Source: Armatimonadota bacterium
GTDB lineage: Bacteria; Armatimonadota; Fimbriimonadia; Fimbriimonadales; ATM1
Direction: 5' to 3'
DNA: 15,438 nt
Assembly: GCA_003695835.1 (NCBI GenBank)
Contig: RFHN01000063.1
Location: 1-15,438 of the forward strand
In this document: positions 1-6,673 of the stretch, one piece after another
How positions within the stretch are numbered: the first letter of the stretch is position 1
How the letters are laid out: each line of letters opens with the position of its first letter
Notes under the pieces: generated by a model
What the model was told of the DNA's origin: nothing
The model's database searches: none
What the model saw: the letters and a program-made list of their open reading frames with translations, nothing else
Translations under genes and position numbers: made by a program

Positions 1-1
1 T

Positions 2-1624
2 CACGACCGCCGGTGGGTTCCCGCCGCGCGCGTCGCAGCCGCAAAGGCTCCGCTGAACGAATTCATCCGCGAGACGCTCCGCGCGTACGGAGGTCCGATG
101 GAGATCGAGACCTTGGCGCTCGAAGTGGCAAAGGGCCGGGAGACCTCCCTCGAGTTTGCTGAATCCGTTCTCCCACGCATCCTTTCTGCGGACCCGGGGC
201 TCTTGTATCTGCCGAACGGCTATGCCGCGCTTGCCGACTGGGCGTTCGTGGCGACGGACGAGGCGGAGGACGACGCCCTCTTCCTAAACGGTCTGACTTC
301 CGACGATGTGGCTCCGTGGGCGAACTCCGTTGGCCGAATTGACTTCTCCGATGTCAGTCATGGCGTCCAGTCCGCTTTGCGGCACGCGCCGATTTCGCTG
401 AAGGTGATCGGCTTCTACGCTTGGCGCCAGCTCAATCCCCCTGACCCGTACGTGGAAGGAAAGTATGACCCGGCGGCACTCTTCGCCGCCGCCATCGAGG
501 CGGGCGCGTACTTCGCAGCGGACGGCAAACTCTATCCGGCGAGCGAGGTGGAGGCTTGGATCAAGGCGGCGATTCGCAAGGCCGAGCGCATGGAGCCGGT
601 GATTGACGTGGAAGACACGGCTCCGCTCGAGTTCGGCCCCGAAGAGGTCGCCGAGATGGTGGAGCGAATTCTCGCCTCTCCCGTTTCCGTCAGTTTGAGC
701 GACCTTCTGGAAGAGAAGTACGATCTGACCCCGGCCGATCGAACGTACCCCGAGGACCTTGCCAATGCGATGGCGGCGGTGGAGGCGACCGGACAGGTGT
801 GGCACGTCGGAGGCGACCGCTACCGCCAGCCCGATTCCGCGCCGGATATCGTTCGGGTCATTCCGCCCGTCTTCGAGTTCGTCAACTACGACTTCCGAGA
901 CCAAGACGACCAGCCGATTGACGTGGAGCTTTCGGACGACGGTTTCAGCAGCGCTCTTCGGAAAGAGATGCACCTGCCAGTGGCGATGGACGTCCTCGAC
1001 GAGGACCCCCAGACTCCGCCCAAGAAGCAGCCGCCGACGGTTTCCCTCGTGCTCCGCTCTCACCACCGCGAGCTGGGAACCTTCCCCCTCTGCCAGTTCC
1101 CGCCGGGATGGTTCGAAGAGGAGCCGACGTTGCAGGAGCTTGTGTTCCGAGATGCGGCCGGCAGGGAACTGTACGTCTGGCTCAACCACGACACCCGACT
1201 GCTCTACAACCTCGTGGATTGGTGGTTTGAACAGGAGATCGAAAGCGGCGCCGTCTTCACGCTGTCGAAGACCGAGAAGCCGAACGTGTATGAGTTCTCC
1301 TGGGCGGAAGAGCCGGATCCCTTGCTGTACATCAGTAGCGAGCGCATGGAGGAGCTGCGCGATCTGGCAGCTCGGAGCGCCGAGCTCTCCACGTACGAGA
1401 TTCTCATGGAGATCGTCGGTCACTACCCGAAGGGTGTGGATTACCTGACCGCTCTCGCCGAAACGAACGTCGTCCGACGGACGACTCGTCGTCTCGTCGC
1501 CTCGTTGCTGACCGGTTACCACTGCTTCTACCAGCGCTCCGGGTCCACCGTCTGGCACTTCGATCCGAAGCGCGTGGATCAGGGCTTCGACAAGGCAAAG
1601 AGGAAGTACATCCGGAACGTGTAG
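2..1624 (+). CDS. Hypothetical protein with winged-helix-like segments, 5' partial
   Basis: I do not recognise the family. The first ATG is at 98, with a GGAGG 4 nt before it. However, the same frame is open back to base 2 with GC-rich third positions, and those 32 codons read as a natural amphipathic helix (LNEFIRETLRAYGGP) that joins the following residues into a helix-turn-helix-like unit resembling HARE-HTH winged helices. The true start therefore probably lies left of the window, with 98 as the fallback (508 aa). Counting from ATG 98, a second segment around residues 190-245 and a C-terminal segment around 430-495 (ends near VWHFDPKRVDQGF) also look like small alpha/beta winged-helix units. 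The middle (about 250-420) is acidic, with many Trp and Phe. No signal peptide, membrane segment or catalytic motif is visible. It is followed 50 nt later by rpsT. A DNA-binding or structural role is only a guess. Confidence 0.75.
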   Translation, partial: HDRRWVPAARVAAAKAPLNEFIRETLRAYGGPMEIETLALEVAKGRETSLEFAESVLPRILSADPGLLYLPNGYAALADWAFVATDEAEDDALFLNGLTSDDVAPWANSVGRIDFSDVSHGVQSALRHAPISLKVIGFYAWRQLNPPDPYVEGKYDPAALFAAAIEAGAYFAADGKLYPASEVEAWIKAAIRKAERMEPVIDVEDTAPLEFGPEEVAEMVERILASPVSVSLSDLLEEKYDLTPADRTYPEDLANAMAAVEATGQVWHVGGDRYRQPDSAPDIVRVIPPVFEFVNYDFRDQDDQPIDVELSDDGFSSALRKEMHLPVAMDVLDEDPQTPPKKQPPTVSLVLRSHHRELGTFPLCQFPPGWFEEEPTLQELVFRDAAGRELYVWLNHDTRLLYNLVDWWFEQEIESGAVFTLSKTEKPNVYEFSWAEEPDPLLYISSERMEELRDLAARSAELSTYEILMEIVGHYPKGVDYLTALAETNVVRRTTRRLVASLLTGYHCFYQRSGSTVWHFDPKRVDQGFDKAKRKYIRNV

Positions 1625-1662
1625 GCGGTTGCAACGACGACAGGGAATGAAGCCATAATAGC

Positions 1663-1670
1663 GAGGAAAG
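1663..1670 (+). promoter_or_regulatory. Ribosome binding site of rpsT
   Basis: GAGGAAAG, whose GAGG core ends 8 nt before the rpsT ATG at 1675. It fixes the S20 start and is one of the few clear Shine-Dalgarno sequences in the window. Confidence 0.7.
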
Positions 1671-1674
1671 AATC

Positions 1675-1935
1675 ATGCCGAACATTCGATCAGCCAAGAA
1701 GGACCTGCGACGCTCGCTGAAGCGTCGCTTGCGCAATCAGTCAACGAAGTCCATGCTGAAGACGCTTATCAAGAAGGCGCGTCTCGCGGCTGGCACCGAG
1801 GAAGCTGCGGAGCACGCCCGCCTGGCTTGCAAGATGTTAGACAAAGCGGCTGAGCGCGGGATCATCCACAAGAATCAGGCCGCCCGCCGAAAAGCCAGGC
1901 TCATGAAAGCGATCCACGCAGCCAAGTCCGCCTGA
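1675..1935 (+). CDS. rpsT: 30S ribosomal protein S20
   Basis: Primary 16S rRNA-binding protein of the small subunit. The 86 aa length is normal for S20. The sequence starts MPNIRSAKKDLRRS, has the very basic N-terminal helix (LKRRLRNQSTKSMLKTLIKK) and ends with the family's NQAARRKARLMKAIH-like stretch, which makes the assignment secure. It begins 50 nt after the previous gene and is followed 14 nt later by the psd-like gene, so the two may be co-transcribed. No rho-independent terminator separates them. A CATAAT at 1654-1659 could be a -10 box but lies so close that transcription would begin within the Shine-Dalgarno, so the promoter is more likely further upstream. Confidence 0.97.
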   Translation: MPNIRSAKKDLRRSLKRRLRNQSTKSMLKTLIKKARLAAGTEEAAEHARLACKMLDKAAERGIIHKNQAARRKARLMKAIHAAKSA

Positions 1936-1949
1936 GCGGCGAGGCGAAG

Positions 1950-2690
1950 ATGGCTCTGTTTTTTCTGGGGACCGTTGCGCTCATTGCTGCGGTCTTTCTC
2001 TTTTTGAGGACCGTGTGGTTTCACCGCGACCCGAAGCACCCCAACGTGCCGCAGGACGACGAGGCCGTCCGAAGTCCCGTTTACGGGATCGTCGCTTACG
2101 TCCGCGAGGTGAAGGACGGAGTCGTCCTCTCCGAGAAGAAGGGCGAGACGATTCGGATTGACGAGATCACCAAAGAGGAAACCGACGGTGGCGGCTACTT
2201 GATCGGGATCGCGATGACCGCGCTGGATGTCCACTACCAGTACGCACCGATGCCCGCCGTCGTGGAGCGATATGAGCACAAGCCCGCTCAAGCCAACCTG
2301 CCGATGTTCGACTTCTGGGAGTACGTCCGCATCACGTACTTCCGGAGATGGGTGCAACTTTGGGCAAAGCGATATCTCTTGGAGAACGAACGGCAGACGT
2401 TCTGGCTCCAAGGATCGCAGTTTCGCCTCGCGCTCGTGCTCATTGCCGACAAGTTCGTTAGCAAGATCCAAACGCTCGTGAGTCCAGGATCCCAGGTGCA
2501 GGCGGGAGACAAGCTCAGCTTCATTGGTCGGGGCAGCCAAGTGGACGTATTCCTTCCGATGACCGAGGGGGTGGACGTTCTCGTGCAGCCGGGCGATCGA
2601 GTTTGCGGTCCCATGACCGTCTTGGCTCGGGTCAACTCGGCGAGTCGGGACTCCGAAGCGTCTGGTATCGAAACGGCCGCGTTACGGTAG
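1950..2690 (+). CDS. psd: Phosphatidylserine decarboxylase-like protein (short form), catalytic Asp replaced
   Basis: 246 aa. The family is a pyruvoyl enzyme that self-cleaves at Gly-Ser and converts phosphatidylserine to phosphatidylethanolamine at the membrane. One N-terminal membrane segment (about residues 2-22) precedes motifs that line up in order with short bacterial Psd proteins: FHRDPKH (24-30, family FRDPER), RSPVYG (41-46, family SPADG), DVHYQYAP (93-100, family NVHVNRAP), ENER (145-148), LVLIADKFVSKIQ (162-174, family VVQIAGLVARRI) and GRGSQVDVFLP (193-203, family RFGSRLDVFLP, with the Gly-Ser cleavage pair at 195-196). The Asp of SPADG, implicated in self-cleavage, is Tyr45 here. 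The protein may process poorly, use another base, or have a different job. The start has GAGG 5 nt upstream. The etfD-like gene begins 15 nt downstream. Family membership is fairly sure; activity is not. Confidence 0.75.
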   Translation: MALFFLGTVALIAAVFLFLRTVWFHRDPKHPNVPQDDEAVRSPVYGIVAYVREVKDGVVLSEKKGETIRIDEITKEETDGGGYLIGIAMTALDVHYQYAPMPAVVERYEHKPAQANLPMFDFWEYVRITYFRRWVQLWAKRYLLENERQTFWLQGSQFRLALVLIADKFVSKIQTLVSPGSQVQAGDKLSFIGRGSQVDVFLPMTEGVDVLVQPGDRVCGPMTVLARVNSASRDSEASGIETAALR

Positions 2691-2705
2691 TCTACGAAGC
2701 CTACG

Positions 2706-4712
2706 ATGGAGCCGACCCGAAGCGAGTTTCTCTTCATGGGCCTGCCGCACAAGGTCGCCTTCTACACGTTGATGGCTGCGGCCGTCGGCGTGCTCGCATG
2801 GCAGGTCAGGGATCGGTTTCGCTTGTGGATGACGGGTCGGCCGATCGGGTGGAAGAGCGATTGGCTGGGGAACTTCGGTCGGTACGTGCTCGGTCAGCGC
2901 AAGGTGCGAACGTCGCGTCCGAAGAGCGGCGCCCCGATGCACCTCTTGATCTTTTACGGATTTCTGACGCTATTCATCGGAACGACGCTGCTTGCGATCA
3001 ACACCTATTCGCCCTGGAAGTTCCACAAGGGCACGTACTATCTGGTGTACGAGTTCACCCTCGACATCATGGGCCTTGCGCTGTTGGTCGGCTTGCTGTG
3101 GGCGCTGGCACGCCGCGCTTTCGCGAAGCCCAAGTCGCTCATCAGCAGTGTTTCCGATTTCTGGACTCTCGTCTTGCTGCTCGCCCTCACGGTGACGGGA
3201 TTCTTCCTGGAGGCGTTCCGCATGGCGGCCGTCCCCAAGCCGTTCGATGTGTCGGCGCCGGTCGGGCATTGGATCGCCCAGATGCTGCCTCCGATCTCTG
3301 CGCCCGCCTACATCGGCCTGTGGTGGTTCCACGCCATCCTCGTAGCGGTGTTTATCGCCGTTCTCCCGCAGCTGAGACTGCGGCACATCTTGTATGCGAT
3401 GCTCTCGACGGCCGGAGCGCCTCCGGACCCGATGGGAGCGCTGCCGAAGGTCTCGATCGAAGAGGTGGAAGAGACGGGACGGATCGGCGCCCAAAAGGCG
3501 GAGCACTACACTCGCTGGCACCTTCTCTCGCTCGATGCCTGCATGGAATGCGGCAGGTGCACGGAAGTGTGTCCGGCGAACGGCGTCGGAAAGACGCTCG
3601 ATCCCAGGCAGGTGGTGCAAGGGATCCGCGGGATTCTGGGCACCGACGGAGAGATCGCGGCGGCGGTGACGGAGGAGGCCCTCTGGGCGTGCACGACTTG
3701 CAGCGCTTGCGTCGAAGTCTGCCCCGTCATGATCCGGCACGTGGACCTCATCGTGGACGCCCGCCGGTTTCTCGCAGCCGAGGGCAAGCTCGCGGGATCG
3801 GCCGCGAACCTGCTCCGCCAACTCCAGTCAACCGAAAGCGCCTGGGGGACTCCCGCCTCAGAGCGCGAAGCGTGGATGGAGGGCCACGATGTGCCTCTCG
3901 TTCGCGATTTGGTGAGCCGGGGCGAGACCTTCGACGTGCTTCTGTGGGTCGGGTGCGCCGGAGTCTCTGACCGCAATGCCATGGGCGTCAACCGCGCATT
4001 CGTCAAGCTCCTTAAGAAGGCTGGCGTACGCTTTGCTTGCCTCGGAAAAGAGGAACGATGCACCGGCGATCCGGCGCGGCGCATCGGCGATGAGTTCCTG
4101 TATCAGCAGTTCGCGGAGATGAACATCCAAACCTTCGAGCAGTACGGCGTCAAGGCGATCGTGACCGCTTGCCCGCACTGCTTCAACACGATTCGGAATG
4201 AGTATCCCCAGTTCGAGGGCAACTACGAAGTGTATCACACTTCTCAGTTCCTCGCAAAACTCATCGAAGAGGGCAAGCTGCGCGCGCCTCACCCTGAGGA
4301 TGGTTCGGTGACGCTGCACGATCCGTGCTATCTTGCCCGCGTGAACAACGAGGCGGACGCGCCGCGCAGAGCGCTCGGCGCAGAATCGAACCTCAACGAG
4401 CACACGACGCCGATCGATCGCTGGCTCCACTCTCCCATGAACGGCGGGACGAAGATCGCCGAGCCCGAGCGGCGAGCGCAGAAGACGTTGTGCTGCGGAG
4501 CGGGGGGAGGGCGCATGTGGATGGAGGATCCGCCAGATAAGAGACCGTCCGATCGTCGAGTGCAAGAGTTGCTGGACACAGGAGCCAGCCGGATCGCTGT
4601 GGCCTGTCCGTTTTGTCATATTATGCTGGAAGCCGGAATGCAGAAGGTCGCTCCCGAGTCAGGCGTCGAGATCGTGGATATCGTCCGACTGGTGGAAGAG
4701 GCGAACGCCTGA
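2706..4712 (+). CDS. Membrane [4Fe-4S]/CCG-domain oxidoreductase, EtfD / heterodisulfide-reductase type
   Basis: 668 aa. Order of parts: about five membrane segments (roughly 13-33, 77-98, 118-136, 152-170, 203-222), resembling the NarI-type cytochrome b subunit, with His79, His188 and His209 as possible haem ligands. Then two [4Fe-4S] motifs, C279-C282-C285-C289 and C329-C332-C335-C339. Then two cysteine-rich CCG domains: C417, C452 (RCTGD) and C489/C492, followed by C541 (HDPC), C597-C598 (CCGAGGG) and C634/C637. This layout is known from proteins that pass electrons from an electron-transfer flavoprotein to membrane quinone (EtfD) and from HdrD-like proteins. The first CCG domain has C-T-G, a common variant. 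No etfA/etfB gene is in the window, so the partner is inferred. The start lacks a good Shine-Dalgarno; Met11 (2736) is an alternative. The stop overlaps the acpS start (TGATG). Confidence 0.88.
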   Translation: MEPTRSEFLFMGLPHKVAFYTLMAAAVGVLAWQVRDRFRLWMTGRPIGWKSDWLGNFGRYVLGQRKVRTSRPKSGAPMHLLIFYGFLTLFIGTTLLAINTYSPWKFHKGTYYLVYEFTLDIMGLALLVGLLWALARRAFAKPKSLISSVSDFWTLVLLLALTVTGFFLEAFRMAAVPKPFDVSAPVGHWIAQMLPPISAPAYIGLWWFHAILVAVFIAVLPQLRLRHILYAMLSTAGAPPDPMGALPKVSIEEVEETGRIGAQKAEHYTRWHLLSLDACMECGRCTEVCPANGVGKTLDPRQVVQGIRGILGTDGEIAAAVTEEALWACTTCSACVEVCPVMIRHVDLIVDARRFLAAEGKLAGSAANLLRQLQSTESAWGTPASEREAWMEGHDVPLVRDLVSRGETFDVLLWVGCAGVSDRNAMGVNRAFVKLLKKAGVRFACLGKEERCTGDPARRIGDEFLYQQFAEMNIQTFEQYGVKAIVTACPHCFNTIRNEYPQFEGNYEVYHTSQFLAKLIEEGKLRAPHPEDGSVTLHDPCYLARVNNEADAPRRALGAESNLNEHTTPIDRWLHSPMNGGTKIAEPERRAQKTLCCGAGGGRMWMEDPPDKRPSDRRVQELLDTGASRIAVACPFCHIMLEAGMQKVAPESGVEIVDIVRLVEEANA

Positions 4713-5035
4713 TGATCCGCGGAATAGGAATCGACGTCATCTCGATCGATCGTATTCGGAGGGCGATGCAGAACCCGCGCTTCCTTCCCAGGATTCTCAC
4801 GCCGAAAGAGCTTGAGCAGGCGCGAGATGTGGCTTATGTCGCGGGCCGATGGGCAGGGAAGGAAGCCATCGCGAAAGCGGTCTCCACGCGCCTCAGCTGG
4901 CAAGATGTCGAGATCCTCGCGGACGATACGGGCGCGCCCCGGGTTCACTGGCGGAACGGTTCCAACGCGGTGGTCTGGCTTTCAATCAGCCATGACAAGA
5001 GCGTGGCCGTGGCGTGCGCAGTTTGGGAGGAATGA
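4712..5035 (+). CDS. acpS: Holo-[acyl-carrier-protein] synthase
   Basis: Transfers 4'-phosphopantetheine from CoA to the serine of apo-ACP, with Mg2+. 107 aa, a little shorter than the usual 118-126 because the loop after the KEA helix is trimmed. Motifs: GIGIDVISIDRIRR (4-17, metal-binding Asp8), a WAGKEAIAKAV helix (47-57, Glu51 as the second metal ligand) and SISHDKSVAVA (91-101). The frame is open upstream to 4613, but family homology begins at the ATG at 4712, which shares one base with the TGA of the preceding gene (TGATG). That points to translational coupling. The end overlaps purN in the same way. Confidence 0.95.
   Translation: MIRGIGIDVISIDRIRRAMQNPRFLPRILTPKELEQARDVAYVAGRWAGKEAIAKAVSTRLSWQDVEILADDTGAPRVHWRNGSNAVVWLSISHDKSVAVACAVWEE
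5025..5030 (+). promoter_or_regulatory. Ribosome binding site deciding the purN start
   Basis: GGGAGG inside the acpS 3' end. It lies 4 nt before the ATG at 5035 but only 1 nt before the ATG at 5032, so 5035 is the better purN start. Confidence 0.6.
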
Positions 5036-5643
5036 TGGAGCGGGGCCGGGTGGCGATCTTGGTAGGGTCAAAGGGCAGGGGCTCGAACATGGAGGCGATC
5101 GTTCGAGCGAGTCAAGAGCCAGGCTTCCCCATGGAGGTCGCCGTCGTCTTTGCGCCCAGCGACACGGCGCCAGCCATCGAGCGCGCGCAATCGCTCGGCG
5201 TTCCGGTCGTCGTGCTTCCAAGCGAGCCTGAGGCTTTTGCGCAAAGCTTGCTGCGCGAGATGGCGGAACGCAACGTGGACCTGCTGTGCTTGGCCGGATA
5301 CATGCGGCTGATCCCAGCTTCCGTGGTCGAAGCGCTTCGCGGTCGGATTCTGAACATTCACCCGGCGCTTCTGCCGAAGTTTGGGGGAAAAGGGATGTAC
5401 GGTATGCGCGTGCACGAGGCCGTGTTGGCTGCCGGAGAAACGGAGTCGGGCGCGACGGTGCACTTCGTGAACGAGCGCTACGACGAAGGCGACATCCTGA
5501 TCCAAAGACGCGTACCCGTTTTGCCGAACGACACCCCGGAGACCTTGGCTGCGCGCGTACTCGAGCAAGAGCACAGGGCCTATCCAGAAGCGATTCGGAT
5601 CTGGTGGGAGCGTTATGGCAAGGGACGGAAGGCGTCTTTGTGA
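5035..5643 (+). CDS. purN: Phosphoribosylglycinamide formyltransferase (GART)
   Basis: Third step of de novo purine synthesis: transfers formyl from 10-formyl-THF to GAR. 202 aa, a normal length. Motifs: VAILVGSKGRGSNMEAI (6-22, phosphate-binding loop, with Lys-Gly where many have Gly-x), LAGYMRLIP (86-94), ILNIHPALLPKFGGKGMYG (105-123) with catalytic Asn107 and His109, and YDEGDILIQ (149-157) with Asp150, then the VPVLPNDTPETLAARVLEQEH tail typical of GART. Tandem ATGs at 5032 and 5035 are both possible; the Shine-Dalgarno spacing favours 5035, which gives a one-base TGATG overlap with acpS. No other pur gene is nearby. The last 31 bp overlap the end of yraN on the other strand. Confidence 0.95.
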   Translation: MERGRVAILVGSKGRGSNMEAIVRASQEPGFPMEVAVVFAPSDTAPAIERAQSLGVPVVVLPSEPEAFAQSLLREMAERNVDLLCLAGYMRLIPASVVEALRGRILNIHPALLPKFGGKGMYGMRVHEAVLAAGETESGATVHFVNERYDEGDILIQRRVPVLPNDTPETLAARVLEQEHRAYPEAIRIWWERYGKGRKASL

Positions 5644-5966
5644 TGCCGTAGGTCCGTTTCGGTCAGAGCGATAACGTCGAAACGCATGGACATTTCCTTT
5701 CCAACGACATCAGCCAGGTACTGCTCGGCTGCCCTCCACAGCCTTCGTTGTTTGGCCGGCGAAACCGACTCTTCGGGCGACTCCCAATCCCGCGACTTCC
5801 GGTAGCGCACCTCGACGAAGACCAGGCAATCTCCGTCGAGAGCGATCAGGTCGATCTCCGAGTCGCGCCCGACGTAGTTCCGCTTCACGAGGACGTACCC
5901 GATCTCAGCAAGGTATCGAGCGGCACGGTCCTCCGCTTCGTCGCCTATTCGTCGAGGATGAGGCAT
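5613..5966 (-). CDS. yraN: UPF0102 (YraN-family) nuclease-like protein
   Basis: 117 aa, normal for this small family, which has a RecB/Holliday-resolvase-like fold and usually sits beside rnhB, as here. The biological role is not established. Visible: GDEAEDRAARYLAEIGY (8-24), GRDSEIDLIALDGDCLVFVE (33-52), and the E-x-R at 52-54 that completes the D...ExK/R nuclease-type signature with Asp39. The reading frame is open much further upstream (to 6362), but that part is a shadow of rnhB; homology begins at the ATG at 5966. The first 22 bp overlap the rnhB 3' end, so it is likely translated by coupling. Its 3' end overlaps purN tail-to-tail by 31 bp. Confidence 0.9.
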   Translation of the reverse strand: MPHPRRIGDEAEDRAARYLAEIGYVLVKRNYVGRDSEIDLIALDGDCLVFVEVRYRKSRDWESPEESVSPAKQRRLWRAAEQYLADVVGKEMSMRFDVIALTETDLRHHKDAFRPLP

Positions 5967-6562
5967 AGCTGTTGGGACGCCTGAACTGGAGCAAATCCTG
6001 TCCGATGGATCGGGCATGGCCCCAGTTCCTCCAGTCTTCGCAGGTGTTCGGGAGTCGCATACCCGAAGTGCTCGGCGAAGCCGTAGCCGGGGAACTGCTG
6101 GTCGAGGGTCCGCATCAGTTCGTCCCGATGAGTCTTCGCAAGGATGCTCGCGGCTGCGATCTCGGCGTAGGTGCCGTCCCCCTTGACAACGGTTTCGCAC
6201 GGGCAAGGGATCGTGGCGGCAAAGTGATTCCCGTCCACTAAGACGCCACAAGGGGCTTGCGCCAAGCCTTCGATGGCTCGTTGCATCGCCAAGAACGTGG
6301 CTCGGAGGATGTTCAGGCGGTTGATCTCCTCCACACTCGCAAGAGCCACGGACCAGACGCACTTCTCTTCGATGCGCGCGCGCAGCTCAGCTCGCTGGTC
6401 TGCGGTCAGGCGCTTGGAGTCGTCCAATCCGGGCAGTCGGCAGCCCTTGGGCACGATGACAGCCGCGGCGACGACAGGCCCCGCGAGCGGCCCTCGGCCA
6501 GCCTCGTCTACGCCTGCCCATCCGAGCCGCCGCAAGAGCCTTCGCCCTCTCCCCCTCGTCAT
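5945..6562 (-). CDS. rnhB: Ribonuclease HII
   Basis: Removes ribonucleotides and RNA primers from RNA-DNA hybrids using metal ions. 205 aa, normal length. Motifs: GVDEAGRGPLAGPVVAAAV (17-35) with acidic residues Asp19 and Glu20, DDSKRLT (47-53), VLVDGN (107-112, Asp110), KGDGTYAEIAAASILAKTHRD (127-147, Asp129) and YGFAEHFGYATPEH (160-173). The start is the ATG at 6562; the first 12 residues are Arg-rich. No Shine-Dalgarno is seen, but a CATAAT box lies 8 nt upstream. It is transcribed divergently from the PEP-CTERM gene and is first in a two-gene operon with yraN. Confidence 0.96.
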   Translation of the reverse strand: MTRGRGRRLLRRLGWAGVDEAGRGPLAGPVVAAAVIVPKGCRLPGLDDSKRLTADQRAELRARIEEKCVWSVALASVEEINRLNILRATFLAMQRAIEGLAQAPCGVLVDGNHFAATIPCPCETVVKGDGTYAEIAAASILAKTHRDELMRTLDQQFPGYGFAEHFGYATPEHLRRLEELGPCPIHRTGFAPVQASQQLCLILDE

Positions 6563-6570
6563 GCCGACGC

Positions 6571-6576
6571 ATTATG
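6571..6576 (-). promoter_or_regulatory. Candidate -10 box for rnhB, possibly leaderless
   Basis: On the minus strand CATAAT is preceded by TGC (an extended -10 form) and ends 8 nt before the rnhB ATG. Transcription would then begin at about the start codon. No convincing -35 box and no Shine-Dalgarno are visible. Confidence 0.4.
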
Positions 6577-6658
6577 GCAAGACCGGCGAAATCACCAGAT
6601 TTGCGGCAGTCGGGAACACTTTGGCCCCCCAGTTGCGTCCAAAATAGCGAACCTCTCG

Positions 6659-6666
6659 AAAGGAGG
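6659..6666 (+). promoter_or_regulatory. Strong ribosome binding site of the PEP-CTERM gene
   Basis: AAAGGAGG, 7 nt before the ATG at 6674. It is a near-perfect anti-16S match and the strongest Shine-Dalgarno in the window. It decides the start: the frame is open upstream to 6257 but that part only shadows rnhB. Confidence 0.85.
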
Positions 6667-6673
6667 AAGTGGC

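Noticed and set aside
284..1558. Long antisense ORF (424 codons) opposite the first gene
   Set aside because: The product is Arg/His/Leu-rich with no recognisable motif; it is a GC-driven shadow of the plus-strand coding frame.
1629..1659. TTGCAA ... CATAAT as an rpsT promoter
   Set aside because: The spacer is 19 nt and the start point would fall within the Shine-Dalgarno, which is incompatible with its use; chance or a weak signal.
2603..3970. 455-codon plus-strand ORF overlapping the psd-like and etfD-like genes in another frame
   Set aside because: Arg- and Gly-rich composition without motifs, and it overlaps two genes with clear family signatures.
5967..6362. Upstream extension of the yraN reading frame through rnhB
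   Set aside because: The extension has no homology to the YraN family and lies antiphase within rnhB; the family start is the ATG at 5966.
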